This document shows, one piece after another, positions 25,036 through 33,870 of a stretch of DNA of 64,000 bases. The notes below the pieces were generated by a model that did not search any database, was not told the DNA's origin, and saw only the letters and a program-made list of their open reading frames with translations. The translations under genes and the position numbers were made by a program. The stretch's first letter is position 1, and each line of letters opens with the position of its first letter. Source of the stretch: Rubritalea squalenifaciens DSM 18772 (lineage in GTDB: Bacteria; Verrucomicrobiota; Verrucomicrobiia; Verrucomicrobiales; Akkermansiaceae); contig NZ_FQYR01000002.1 in assembly GCF_900141815.1 (NCBI RefSeq), forward strand, positions 411,091 to 475,090. The letters run 5' to 3'.

Positions 25036-25575
25036 TTAACGGAAGCTCTCCTGCAGGGACTCGGCGATGCTTTCGAACTTCTCGGTGAGCAGCGTCTTCC
25101 ATTCGCCTTTGTATTGTTTGAAGGAGATCACTTCCATGGCCTGGGATTCCACACCATTGGAGCTAAGGTGAAGTCTGACCAGCACGTGGGTGACTTCCCC
25201 TTCCTTCACTTCACCGAGCACTTCTGCCTTGGTGTATTCTACATTGGCGGGTTCCAGGATTAGCTTCATGATGGAGCCGATGAACTGGCTGAAGTAGGCC
25301 TGGTTATCGAGCTTCTCGATAGATTCCTTGGTGGCCTCCGGGCCGAAAAAGTCTCTGTAGAAGGCAGTGGCTTTCTCCTCGGGCAGGCTTTTGCCGAAGG
25401 AAAGCATCTGGCGGAAGAGGTCCAGAGCTTCCGGGTGGAAGTACTCCGCGCTCTTGCCGTACTCTTTTTTCTGATAGGTGGAGAAATATCCCTTGGCCGC
25501 ATCGGAGGCGGTCTGGGCGATGGCACTGGCGGTGAGGGCGGCGGTCAGCAGGATGCTGGAGACGAGTTTCTTCAT
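25036..25575 (-). CDS. Secreted protein with DUF2059-like domain
   Basis: 179 residues from the ATG at 25575, chosen because it starts a clean signal peptide (MKKLVSSILLTAALTASAIA). The mature domain is helical, then beta-stranded (AAKGYFSTYQKKEYGKSAEYF, EVTHVLVRLHL, VISFKQYKGEWKTLL). It resembles secreted DUF2059- or DUF4878-type domains that accumulate a helix bundle followed by a curved sheet. The assignment is tentative. Confidence 0.6.
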   Translation of the reverse strand: MKKLVSSILLTAALTASAIAQTASDAAKGYFSTYQKKEYGKSAEYFHPEALDLFRQMLSFGKSLPEEKATAFYRDFFGPEATKESIEKLDNQAYFSQFIGSIMKLILEPANVEYTKAEVLGEVKEGEVTHVLVRLHLSSNGVESQAMEVISFKQYKGEWKTLLTEKFESIAESLQESFR

Positions 25576-25637
25576 TTCGTTGGTTTCTGTTCTGTTGGGA
25601 ATGAGGGCCGCCACTAGAGGGGCTTCATGGCGCTGAG

Positions 25638-26090
25638 TCAAGCAGCCTCGTCCCCACTGGGTGAGATAGACTGTTCCTCCGGCGTGCGCAGGTACTGGAG
25701 GCTGCGCTTGAGGGAGATCACGAAGGGCGCGAAGATCAGGGTGAGGGGCGCGGTGCTGATCATGGCGGTGATTACGGCCTCCTGATAGAAATGCCGGCAC
25801 ATGGCGCGGATGCCATTGATGAGCTGGGGTAAGGTGAACAGCACGGCCAGCAGGCAGACGAGTGCGCAAGTGCCTAACAGTATCTGGGCGCTGAGCTTCT
25901 TGTCCTCGCGTGTCATCAGGGGGATGTAGAGCAGTAGGGTGATGAGGACGAGAATCAGGCAGCCCACCGGCTTCTCAAAGATGGATGGCAAGCCTATGGT
26001 CACCAGCAGTGTCCATATGGCGAGCAGCATCAGGTAGCTCTGCGTCAGGCGCTCGTAGCGCTGCTGCTTGCTTGGAGGCTTTTTAGGCAA
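25638..26090 (-). CDS. Four-pass membrane protein (paralogue of 27835-28284)
   Basis: 150 residues with four hydrophobic segments. The start resembles that of 27835-28284 (RYERLTQSYLMLLAIW against YYRLLRRSHLVLLGMW), as does the end (SLQYLR against SLRYLR), so the two are paralogues. The function is unknown. Confidence 0.7.
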   Translation of the reverse strand: MPKKPPSKQQRYERLTQSYLMLLAIWTLLVTIGLPSIFEKPVGCLILVLITLLLYIPLMTREDKKLSAQILLGTCALVCLLAVLFTLPQLINGIRAMCRHFYQEAVITAMISTAPLTLIFAPFVISLKRSLQYLRTPEEQSISPSGDEAA

Positions 26091-26102
26091 GGTGAAAAGT
26101 AA

Positions 26103-26543
26103 TTACTGTGGTTGTGGAGTGTCTTCTGCATCCGGCCGGTAGCGGGTGTTGATCACGAGGATGCCGTCCTTGATTTCGGCGACGTGCCAGCCGCATTGAC
26201 GAGTGATTTGATCCATGACCTGGTGCGCGGGTACGCCTGTGGTAAAGTGAAGTTCGATCTCCCGGAGCTTGGGTTCACCCTCGGCAAAGCCGCCAGCCTC
26301 TTGCTGGAGGGGCTCGGGGATGATGAGGTGATCGAATCGCACGCGGGTGATGCCTAGCTTTTCGGCACCCACCTCATGCAGGAGCTTTCGTATGGCGACA
26401 CTAGCGGGGCCCTTGTATTGAATGTCCTTGCTGATCCGGTGCTGCTGGAGCTTTTGATAGAATTTGGTAATGGCCTCATCCTGCCCCGCGTGGATGGGAA
26501 GCAAGCTGAGGAGGAGCAGGCAGAATGTGAGGAGGTTTTTCAT
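26103..26543 (-). CDS. Secreted STN-like domain protein
   Basis: 146 residues with a signal peptide (MKNLLTFCLLLLSLLPIHAG). The C-terminal part reads as a strand-helix-strand unit (LHFTTGVPAHQVMDQITRQ, GWHVAEIKDGILVINT). This is the layout of the secretin/TonB short N-terminal domain and resembles the lipoprotein at 1442-1900. The role is not known. Confidence 0.6.
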   Translation of the reverse strand: MKNLLTFCLLLLSLLPIHAGQDEAITKFYQKLQQHRISKDIQYKGPASVAIRKLLHEVGAEKLGITRVRFDHLIIPEPLQQEAGGFAEGEPKLREIELHFTTGVPAHQVMDQITRQCGWHVAEIKDGILVINTRYRPDAEDTPQPQ

Positions 26544-26546
26544 GGC

Positions 26547-26999
26547 TTAGTCTTCCTGAGCCCTCGCCTTGCCCTGCTCCACGAGGGTGCGCAGGTAGCG
26601 GAGAATGCGGGCCACGGCAAGCAGCAGCAGACCGGAGAGCACTGCGGACGCGGCTTGGAAGAGGGCTGGCGTCAAAGCTCCGTGGCTGATCCCCAGTACC
26701 AGAATGATGAAGGCGATCAGGAAGGCAATGTAGGCGAAGATCGTGATGGAAATCTCCAGCTTGTCCTCTACCTGGACATAGGATTCGGCTGGGAGCTCGT
26801 CCATGAGCTGCCCTATGTGTGGAGCCTTGGCATTTCTCCAGACTTGCAGACTGCCGAGTTTGATCCACTGGGTGGTGTCCTCCAGCCTGACCAGACTATT
26901 AGCCTGCAGTGAATGGTTGAGGATGCGCTGGTGGAGCGATGAGGAATCGACCAGGCCGATCTCTTCCTGACCTTTGATGTAGTAACGTGCTTCTTCCAT
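26547..26999 (-). CDS. GYF_2-like domain membrane protein
   Basis: 150 residues. Residues 1-50 (ARYYIKGQEEIGLVDSSSL, NSLVRLEDTTQWIKLG) follow the GYF_2 pattern of a Tyr-rich strand, a helix of small residues, and a valine followed by a tryptophan. Two transmembrane segments follow (about 85-103 and 110-130), then a charged tail. Such proteins are usually of unknown function, with GYF_2 as a putative peptide-binding head. It is the first gene of the minus-strand cluster. Confidence 0.7.
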   Translation of the reverse strand: MEEARYYIKGQEEIGLVDSSSLHQRILNHSLQANSLVRLEDTTQWIKLGSLQVWRNAKAPHIGQLMDELPAESYVQVEDKLEISITIFAYIAFLIAFIILVLGISHGALTPALFQAASAVLSGLLLLAVARILRYLRTLVEQGKARAQED

Positions 27000-27830
27000 G
27001 AACTGCTAGGTAACGACTCCTCACATACTGCCCAGAGCCACCCGCTTGGCAAGGATAACCCCGCAGGGTTCCCCTGCGGGGAGTCATTGGTCAAGGGTCA
27101 GGAGTCATTGGGGCCAGCATGATGAAACCTTTTTACCACGAATCTCACGAATCGTTCTAGATGAAGCATTTCTGGCCACAGATTAGACAGATTTTTTTAG
27201 ATTACTGAATGGGCGAAGACCGGGATGGTGGAACCCGGCTAGATGAGACTTACGCGACCCGCGTTGGGGTCGTTTCTTTCTTTAAATCCTCTTCCCGGGG
27301 TAGCGATCCTTCGGCTCGCAACCGCCGGGCTAACGTACGGAACCCCCTTGGGGTTCGCCCCTGCGGGGAGTGGGAAGGATAAAGGACAAAGGAAAAAGGC
27401 TGACGGGATGAAACCCCGATGACTTCTGACCATTGACCCATGACAAGCGCCCAGCGGGCGCTTCATCCCGGAGGGATGAGGGAACAGAGCCTGGGGTCAG
27501 CGAACGCAGTGAGCGCCAACCCCGGGAACCCGCCCCACCCACACACCACCCCGGAGGGGTGGAGGAACATAGCTTCATCAGGCAGGGCTCCATCTAGCCG
27601 GGATCAGTAATTTGTAATCACCAATCAGTAATGCCCCGCAGGGGGCTTGGTTCCATCTAGCCCGCATTCGTGAAATTCGCGAAATTCGTGGTAAAAAAGT
27701 TTCATCAAGCCGGGATCAGTAATCAGTCATTAGTAATCAGTAATGCCCCGCAGGGGCCACGTTCCCTCAAGCAGGGCTTCATATAGCTAGGTTGCATCTC
27801 GCAGGCCTCTATCCTTTTTCCTCCCCACTT
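27000..27830. repeat. Mosaic block with forward module A
   Basis: TTCCCCTGCGGGGAG, CACGAATCTCACGAATCG, CCACAGATTAGACAGATT, module A forward (about 27250-27365), GCGCCCAGCGGGCGC, the CACCCCGGAGGGGTGG hairpin, and TAATCAGTAATGCCCCGCAGG modules, all joined by delimiters (GGCTCCATCTAGCCGGG and variants). No gene. Confidence 0.85.
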
Positions 27831-27834
27831 CCCT

Positions 27835-28284
27835 CTAACATATCGTAAATCCGCTCTTGGTGCGGATGAGGCGGAGGTAGCGGAGGCTCTGATAGAGCAG
27901 GGCAGGCCAGAGGGCGATTACAAGCAGGAAGGTAATGGTCCGGGTGAACGAGTCACTCTCCACGAAATAATAGGAGTCGATGCTTTTGTAGTACCAGTAA
28001 AGCGATGCCGAGGGGATAGCGAATAGCAGGAACAGGCCGGTGAAAAAGACAGAGGAAAATACCGTGAGCAGGGCGAAGGCCTTCTTGTGCCGGAAGGCGA
28101 GCAGAGGGAGCGCCGCCAGTGACGTCAGCACCGCAGCAAAGACCATAAAGAAGGGATCGGTTGGCTCGGCACCGGTCACTCTGGCCAGCGTGTACAGGCC
28201 CAGCAAGACCCACATCCCCAGCAGCACCAGATGGGAGCGGCGCAGCAGTCGATAGTATTTCACAGGGTCGGGCACAATCCGCAT
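27835..28284 (-). CDS. Four-pass membrane protein (paralogue of 25638-26090)
   Basis: 149 residues with four hydrophobic segments and a short aromatic periplasmic loop (SASLYWYYKSIDSYYF). It is a paralogue of 25638-26090 by its matching N- and C-terminal phrases. It stands alone between two repeat blocks. Unknown function. Confidence 0.7.
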   Translation of the reverse strand: MRIVPDPVKYYRLLRRSHLVLLGMWVLLGLYTLARVTGAEPTDPFFMVFAAVLTSLAALPLLAFRHKKAFALLTVFSSVFFTGLFLLFAIPSASLYWYYKSIDSYYFVESDSFTRTITFLLVIALWPALLYQSLRYLRLIRTKSGFTIC

Positions 28285-28319
28285 TCTAGGAGAAAACCTC
28301 CCCCCATGCCAGCAAGAAG

Positions 28320-28775
28320 TGTTAGGTGCCCGCAGGGGGAACCCTGCGGGCAGTGATGAGGATAAAGGAGAAAGGAAAAAGGCTGGCTAGCTGGATCCCT
28401 GCTAGATGAAACATCCGCGACCCGCGTTGGGGTCGTGTTCTATTTTGGTTTTATTCCCGGGGTAGCGATCCTTCGGTTCGCAACCGCCGGGCTAAGGACC
28501 GGAACCCCGTTGAGGTTCTCTAGCAAGCATCCCGGAGGGATGAGGGAACAGAGCCCGGGGTCAGCGAACGCAGTGAGCGCCAACCCCGGGTACCCGCCCC
28601 ACCCACACACCACCCCGGAGGGGTGGAGGAACATAGCTTCATCTAGCCAGCAATCAGTCATTTGTAATCCGTCATGCCCCGTAGGGGCTGTGTATTTCGT
28701 GGTGGAGACAAGTTTCATCATGCCGTTCTGTATACTGCATTCTTGATACTCAATACTCCCCGCAAGGGGCGACTT
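28320..28775 (+). repeat. Mosaic block with extended forward module A
   Basis: Module A (about 28415-28540) plus an extension containing GGGGTCAGCGAACGCAG..CCAACCCCGGG and CACCCCGGAGGGGTGG, then TAATCCGTCATGCCCCGTAGG and ATTCTTGATACTCAATACTC modules. The same extension occurs at 27475-27570 and 10540-10610. Confidence 0.85.
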
Positions 28776-28810
28776 TTCCCTGTTGCCATGCGGCGCGGGC
28801 CTAGGGTAGG

Positions 28811-29215
28811 ATGGTGGTGATGGGAGGTGTGAATGTGCGGCAGGCGCGGTTTGTGGAGCTTTATCTTTCTGGGATGGCGGCCGGGCGTGCTTATGAGGAG
28901 GCGGGCTATGAGTCCCGGGGTGAGGCGGCGGTGAGTGCGGCCAGCAAACTATTGAAACAGGAGAAGGTGATGGAGCATTTGCAGCGGCTGCGCAGGGAGC
29001 AGGAGAAGGACGGCTATCTCACGCGGCAGGAGATCCGCAGGATCCGCCACGAGATGGTGAATGACCCGGATGTTTCCGACTCGGTGAAGCGCGGTCTGTT
29101 AGTGGATGAGGCTCGGATGATGGGCTACAACGAACCGGAGGAGGTGGACGTGGATCTCGGCCTCGCAGACTTGATCGGCAAGATGAGGTTGGGGAGCCCG
29201 AGGGGCGATTACTGA
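28811..29215 (+). CDS. Phage terminase small subunit
   Basis: About 134 residues. The N-terminal helix-turn-helix (VRQARFVELYLSGMAAGRAY, EEAGYESRGEAAVSAASKLL) and the following coiled region (QRLRREQEKDGYLTRQEIRR) match terminase small subunits (Terminase_2 type), which recognise phage DNA for packaging. A start nine bases downstream is possible. The C terminus runs into a 7-bp ATTACTG tandem repeat. The large subunit gene follows, after about 320 bases occupied by module B. Confidence 0.8.
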   Translation: MVVMGGVNVRQARFVELYLSGMAAGRAYEEAGYESRGEAAVSAASKLLKQEKVMEHLQRLRREQEKDGYLTRQEIRRIRHEMVNDPDVSDSVKRGLLVDEARMMGYNEPEEVDVDLGLADLIGKMRLGSPRGDY

Positions 29216-29530
29216 TTACTGATTACTGATTACTGATTCCGGCTAGATGGAGCCCTTGCGGGTTTGTTAGGGAGTAATGGTGGGTAGGATCTGTAGCAGG
29301 TAGGGAGTAGCGAGTAGCGGAAATTTCCTGAGGAAAATTTCTCTATGCTTCAAGTATGCGGCTAGCATGAGCCAATGCTCTCAGGTTTACCCGGAGAGGC
29401 TACTTACTACTCCCTACTAGCTACGATACCTAACCATCAAACAGGACGGCTGTTCGCAAAGGTGCCAATGGCAACTTCCTACACCAAGCTGGCCGGGATG
29501 GCCGAAAAACTTATCTAACACTTAAAGAAT
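29208..29530 (+). repeat. ATTACTG tandem repeat and module B inside the phage module
   Basis: Four to five copies of the 7-bp unit ATTACTG (29208-29240) are followed by a delimiter and a complete module B (about 29275-29435). It separates the small from the large terminase gene, which is not a normal phage arrangement. No gene. Confidence 0.9.
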
Positions 29531-29539
29531 AGACAATAC

Positions 29540-31147
29540 ATGACCTGGAACGATGAGGTGGCGGCGCTGTGTGAGGCGCGGCTGGGGGACTGGCGATGGC
29601 GGTTCTGGAATTTGTACTACATAGAGCCGGCGGACGACCGGCCTAAAGTGCTGTTTGAGCCGCGTGAGGAGCAGGAGGAGATCCTGCGGGCGCTGTATGA
29701 GCGGGGGGAAATGGCGGTGGCTATCCTGAAGGCGCGCCAGCTGGGCTTTTCCACCCTGCTGGCGCTGATCTGCCTGGACATGCAGTTGTTCCGCGCGGGC
29801 TACAAGATCGGCATCGTGGACCAGAATAAGGAGGACGCGGTGAAGAAGCTCGGCAAGCTGCTCTTTGCCTGGGAGAACCTGCCGAAGGCGCTGCGGGATT
29901 GCTACCGCGTGCTGGTGGATAACAACGGGGAGTTCACGCTGCGCTGCCGTGCCGCCCAGGGGGACGAGGTGGCCTCCACCGTCTATGCGGGGAAGAACGC
30001 CCGCGGCGGCACCCACCAGATGCTGTGGATCTCCGAGTGGGGCGCGATCCAGTTCGAGGACCCGCGCCGCTCGGACAAGATAGCGGACGGCGCGCTGCCC
30101 TCGGCGAAGGAGGGCATCACCGTGGTAGAGTCCACCTGGCGCGGGGGCAAGACGGGCAGGCTCTACACAGATGTGGTGGAGCCGGCCCTGCAGATCGCGG
30201 AGGAGCAGCGCAGCCAGCGCGACTGGCGGGTGTACTTCTTCCCCTGGTGGCTGGATGAGGCCTACGTGTGGGAGGGGGAGCAGAGCCAGATCTCCGAGGA
30301 ATGCGCGCAGTACTTCGCCCAGCTGGAGAGCCGCTACGGGGTGGAGCTCTCCGGCCACCAGCGGCTCTGGTACTACAAGCGGGCCTGGCCTAAGCGGGAG
30401 AAGCGCTATGAGGAATTCCCCTCCGTGCTGGAGGAGATCTTCCTTTCGCCCGTGGATGGCGCGGTCTATGGCGAGTACCTGGACCGGGCGCGGGTGGAGG
30501 GCCGGGTGATCCGCTACCCGCGGGTGCGGCAGTCCTTTTTCTCCTTCTGGGATCTGGGGAAAAGCGACCTGATGTCCATCATCCTGATCCAGCGGGTAGG
30601 CCTGCAGCTGCGCGTCTATGATGGCATGATGGGCCGCGGCGAGACACTGGAGCACTACGCCCGCTGGCTGCAGCAGTGGGAGCGCGACAACGAGGCCTTT
30701 ATCGAGGCGCACTACCTGCCGCACGATGGCGGCTGGCAGCGGCTGGGGAAGACCTACAACAAGTCCATCGCGGAGTCGCTGGAGGAATGCGGCCTGCGCC
30801 AGGTGCGCGTGGTGCCGAAGATCCCGCGCGTGCACATGGGGATCGAGTACGTGCGCGAGCGCTTTCCCCAGATGGTGCTGCATGCGGGGAATCTGGGCCG
30901 GGTCTATCAGTTCGGTAGCAAGCGCGTTTCCTTCCTGGATGCGCTGGCGAACTACCGCTACAGGCCGATGGAAAACGAGGGCCAGAGCCGGGAGCCCATC
31001 CACGATATCTACTCCCATCCATGCGATGCCTTCCGCACCTTTGCAGAGGCGGACGAGCGCGGCCTGGTGCCGGGTAGCTCCAGCCTGGAAATGGAGGCGC
31101 AGGCCGGTACACGATCTAACATGGTACTGAATGACCTCTATGAATAG
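29540..31147 (+). CDS. Phage terminase large subunit
   Basis: 535 residues, the size of typical large terminases. The ATPase has a Walker A-like ARQLGFST (residues 65-72), a Walker B with catalytic acid MLWISE (161-166), and a GGTHQ coupling loop just before. The RNase H-like nuclease motifs are all present: WDLGKSD (337-343), PHDGGW (394-399) and HPCDAFR (493-499). The enzyme pumps and cuts DNA into a prohead at the portal. GC-rich with no internal stop, so it looks intact; together with the missing capsid gene, this could indicate reuse. Confidence 0.93.
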   Translation: MTWNDEVAALCEARLGDWRWRFWNLYYIEPADDRPKVLFEPREEQEEILRALYERGEMAVAILKARQLGFSTLLALICLDMQLFRAGYKIGIVDQNKEDAVKKLGKLLFAWENLPKALRDCYRVLVDNNGEFTLRCRAAQGDEVASTVYAGKNARGGTHQMLWISEWGAIQFEDPRRSDKIADGALPSAKEGITVVESTWRGGKTGRLYTDVVEPALQIAEEQRSQRDWRVYFFPWWLDEAYVWEGEQSQISEECAQYFAQLESRYGVELSGHQRLWYYKRAWPKREKRYEEFPSVLEEIFLSPVDGAVYGEYLDRARVEGRVIRYPRVRQSFFSFWDLGKSDLMSIILIQRVGLQLRVYDGMMGRGETLEHYARWLQQWERDNEAFIEAHYLPHDGGWQRLGKTYNKSIAESLEECGLRQVRVVPKIPRVHMGIEYVRERFPQMVLHAGNLGRVYQFGSKRVSFLDALANYRYRPMENEGQSREPIHDIYSHPCDAFRTFAEADERGLVPGSSSLEMEAQAGTRSNMVLNDLYE

Positions 31148-31517
31148 CACTCTAACACCCTGGGAAATGGCGCTGCAGCTCTACGCGGAGATCGGCGAGG
31201 GCGCGCAGGATCTCATGCAGGACATGGCCTGGCACGTGCACCACGGCTACGTCTACGCCTCGCCCAGCATGTTTGCCATGGTGCGCCCGGTCTGCACCAG
31301 CTGGGGGGCGGAGGCCATCTGCGACTGTACTGATGCGCGGGCCGCAGACGGGGCGGAATTTAATGAGTTGACGTCATACCCAGATTGCTGGCATATTCAT
31401 CTAGCAGTGGGTGAGATGCGCGAGTTGCTGAGCCTGCTGCCTTACGCGCTTCCGTATCTTTCCTACGAGCGGCGCGGTGTGTTCAAATTGCATTCAATGG
31501 AGAGTTTCAAGGTATGA
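31140..31517 (+). CDS. Phage-module hypothetical protein
   Basis: About 125 residues; its start overlaps the end of the terminase gene, and an ATG at 31131 is also possible. It is helical, then has a Cys- and Asp-rich centre (CDCTDARAADGAEF) and a hydrophobic C-terminal half. Not recognised. It overlaps the next gene by ATGA, so it belongs to the packaging operon. Confidence 0.6.
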   Translation: MNSTLTPWEMALQLYAEIGEGAQDLMQDMAWHVHHGYVYASPSMFAMVRPVCTSWGAEAICDCTDARAADGAEFNELTSYPDCWHIHLAVGEMRELLSLLPYALPYLSYERRGVFKLHSMESFKV

Positions 31518-31699
31518 AAACACCCAAACCAAAAGCACCGCCACCGGCGGCTCCTCCAGTCAAGCAGACTGGCAGGGAATTGTTAGACCTGCGCAGGCAG
31601 GTGGACCAGGAGGAACGGCAGAAGAAGGGCGTGCGCGCCACCATGCTGGACCAGTCCGAGTACAATCCGAACCGCAAGAAGCTGCTCGGCGGCGAGTAG
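31514..31699 (+). CDS. Small phage-module protein
   Basis: 61 residues: a proline/alanine-rich basic N terminus and a charged helix, ending NPNRKKLLGGE. It overlaps the previous stop (ATGA). Similar small proteins lie between terminase and portal in podovirus-like prophages. Function unknown. Confidence 0.6.
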   Translation: MKTPKPKAPPPAAPPVKQTGRELLDLRRQVDQEERQKKGVRATMLDQSEYNPNRKKLLGGE

Positions 31700-31910
31700 G
31701 CGGTGGATTGTTTTTGTTAGTTAAAGAGAAAACGGCTGCGGCTGGGTCATGTGTGGACCCGCAGTGAGCCGGAGCAGCATCTAGAGGGGATGCAGCCAGA
31801 CAGAAGTACGTGGGCGGATGCCGGAGTGATGAGGGCGGATGCCAGTGTCTATCAGGCCGGAAGCCATGTGTGCTTAGACTTGTAAGTAGAGAGAAAGAAA
31901 AATTCAGGGA

Positions 31911-33572
31911 ATGGAGGAGAGTAGCAAAGCTCGGCAATTGATAGCAGAGCATGAGGCGAGGGCCGGCGAGCGTACGGCATGGGACACCCGCTGGCAGCGC
32001 GTGCAGGAGTGGTTCACCCCGCACCGCGCGCATGTCATGGACAGGCAGGATCCGCCGGGCAATGTGTACCGCTCGCGCATCCACGATACCAAGGGCATCA
32101 GCTCCGCCAATGTACTGGCGCAGGGGCACATGTCCTACATCACGCCGATGAATGAGCAGTGGTTCGCCTTTGCCACCTCAGTCAGGGAGTCCGGCAGTGA
32201 GCAGCACAAGTCGTGGTTCAAGGAATGCACGGAGGTAGCCATCCGCATGCTTAGCCAGAGTAATTTCTACACGGTGATCAATAGCGTCTTCCGCGACCGC
32301 TCCACCCTGGGCACCGGCTGCCTTTTCCTCAACAAGGGGAAGAGCAAGCCGCTGAACTTCCAGTACGTGGAGATCGGCACCTACACCGTGGCGGAGGATG
32401 AGGACGGCGTGGTGAATACGCTCTCGCGCGAGCTGGAGTACACCGTCATGCAGGCGGCGGACAAGTTCGGCAAGGACCAGCTGGGCGCCAAGCTGCGTAG
32501 CGTGTATGAGCAGGCCATGGCGGGGGACTCCCGTGAGCTGACCAGCAAGTACCGCTTCATCCACGTGGTCCAGCCTAACAGGGAGCACGATCCGGGCAAG
32601 CTGGACAGCCGCGCCTACCTCTCCCACTACATCTGCTGCACGGATGAGCAGGTGGTGGAGGAGGGGGGCTTCTACGAGTTTCCCTTCCTGGTCACCCGCT
32701 ACGAGCGCTGGGGGAATCATCCCTGGGGCTTCTCCCCCGCCTACAATGCCATGCCAAATGTGCTCTCGGCGAACTTCATGAAGAAGATCCTCAAGCTGCT
32801 GGGCGAGACAGCGGCGCTGCCCCGCGTGCTGGAGCTGGCGGACCAGAAGCACAATGTGGACATGCGCGCCGGCGGCCGCACCGTGGTCTCTGAGAAGGCC
32901 GCGGCCATGGGATTCCCGCGTGAGTGGGGCACCGGCGGCAGCTTCCAGGCCGGGCAGTTCCTTATCGAGCAGGAGCACGAGCAGATCGAGATGTTCTTCC
33001 ACGTGCCTTTGTTCCAGATGTTTGCCCAGCTGCAGAAGCAGATGACAGCCACGGAGGTGGCGGCGCGGGAGTCGGAGAAGCTGCTCATGTTCGCCCCTTC
33101 CTTCGTGCAGTTTGTCTCGGACATGGAGCCGCTGATGCAGCGCATGTTCAGCCTGCTGCTGCGGGAGGACTACTTCCCGCCGGCGCCGGAGGGACTGGCG
33201 CGCGAGACGGGAGAGGAGGGCCTGGTGGCGCTGGATACCCCGGTCATCGAGTACCAGTCCAAGCTGGCGCTCGCCATCAAGCAGCTGGAGACCATGGGCC
33301 TGGATCGCGTGATGCAGCGCGCCGCCATGATCGCCCAGTATGACCCCGGTGTGTTAGATAACTTTGATTTCGATGGCATGGTGCGCGACATGGCGCGCAA
33401 TGAGGGCTTCCCGGAGCGCTGGCTCGTCAAGCTGGAGGAAATGGAGCAGCTGCGCGAGCAGCGCGCCCAGGCCCAGCAGCAGGCAGAGCAGATGGCCCAG
33501 ATGGGGCAGGCGGCGGAAGCCGTGGGCAAGGCGGGGATCGATCCCGCCCAGGCCATCCAGGCCATGCTCTAG
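31911..33572 (+). CDS. Phage portal (head-to-tail connecting) protein
   Basis: 553 residues, the normal length for the podovirus-type portal family (T7 gp8-like, Bacteriophage head to tail connecting protein). Characteristic phrases include AWDTRWQRVQEWFTPHRAH near the N terminus, GTGCLFLN, WGFSPAYNAMPNVLSAN, and QMTATEVAARESEKLLM, which leads into the long C-terminal helices. A Gln-rich coiled coil (QAQQQAEQMAQMGQ) ends the protein. It forms the dodecameric DNA gate. A 211-base gap precedes it, with no gene. Confidence 0.93.
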   Translation: MEESSKARQLIAEHEARAGERTAWDTRWQRVQEWFTPHRAHVMDRQDPPGNVYRSRIHDTKGISSANVLAQGHMSYITPMNEQWFAFATSVRESGSEQHKSWFKECTEVAIRMLSQSNFYTVINSVFRDRSTLGTGCLFLNKGKSKPLNFQYVEIGTYTVAEDEDGVVNTLSRELEYTVMQAADKFGKDQLGAKLRSVYEQAMAGDSRELTSKYRFIHVVQPNREHDPGKLDSRAYLSHYICCTDEQVVEEGGFYEFPFLVTRYERWGNHPWGFSPAYNAMPNVLSANFMKKILKLLGETAALPRVLELADQKHNVDMRAGGRTVVSEKAAAMGFPREWGTGGSFQAGQFLIEQEHEQIEMFFHVPLFQMFAQLQKQMTATEVAARESEKLLMFAPSFVQFVSDMEPLMQRMFSLLLREDYFPPAPEGLARETGEEGLVALDTPVIEYQSKLALAIKQLETMGLDRVMQRAAMIAQYDPGVLDNFDFDGMVRDMARNEGFPERWLVKLEEMEQLREQRAQAQQQAEQMAQMGQAAEAVGKAGIDPAQAIQAML

Positions 33573-33609
33573 CAGGATCTCCAGCCGCAGAGCTGTGGCA
33601 ATTTTTTAA

Positions 33610-33852
33610 ATGAGTATGGAAAGAACGGATACTTCGTGCTGGGAGCACAAGCGCAAGGTGAAGGCAGTCAAGCAGTGCCTGCAGTCAGACGCGGGCAAGG
33701 CCATGGTAGACATCGTGATCAGGCATCTCTGCCTGGATGTCCCCTCGGCGCCGATGAATGACTTCGATACCAAGCGCGTGCTCTACCACGACGGACAAAA
33801 GTCAGTGATTCACTTCCTCGGCCAGGTGGCCGCTGGGGAGTTTGAGAAATGA
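33610..33852 (+). CDS. Bbp19-like phage protein
   Basis: 80 residues. Short helices, the phrase DAGKAMVDIVIRHLC, and the end YHDGQKSVIHFLGQV agree with the Bbp19 family, which sits just after the portal gene in many podovirus-like prophages. The exact role is unknown. Confidence 0.65.
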   Translation: MSMERTDTSCWEHKRKVKAVKQCLQSDAGKAMVDIVIRHLCLDVPSAPMNDFDTKRVLYHDGQKSVIHFLGQVAAGEFEK

Positions 33853-33870
33853 AACCCAAGACAGAAAGCG

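Noticed and set aside
29522-31150. 542-residue reading frame on the minus strand opposite the terminase gene; similar long antisense frames at 17522-18172, 32178-33002, 34434-35312 and 41913-42575
   Set aside because: They are frame shadows of GC-rich coding sequences. The sense frames carry full family motifs; the antisense ones show none.
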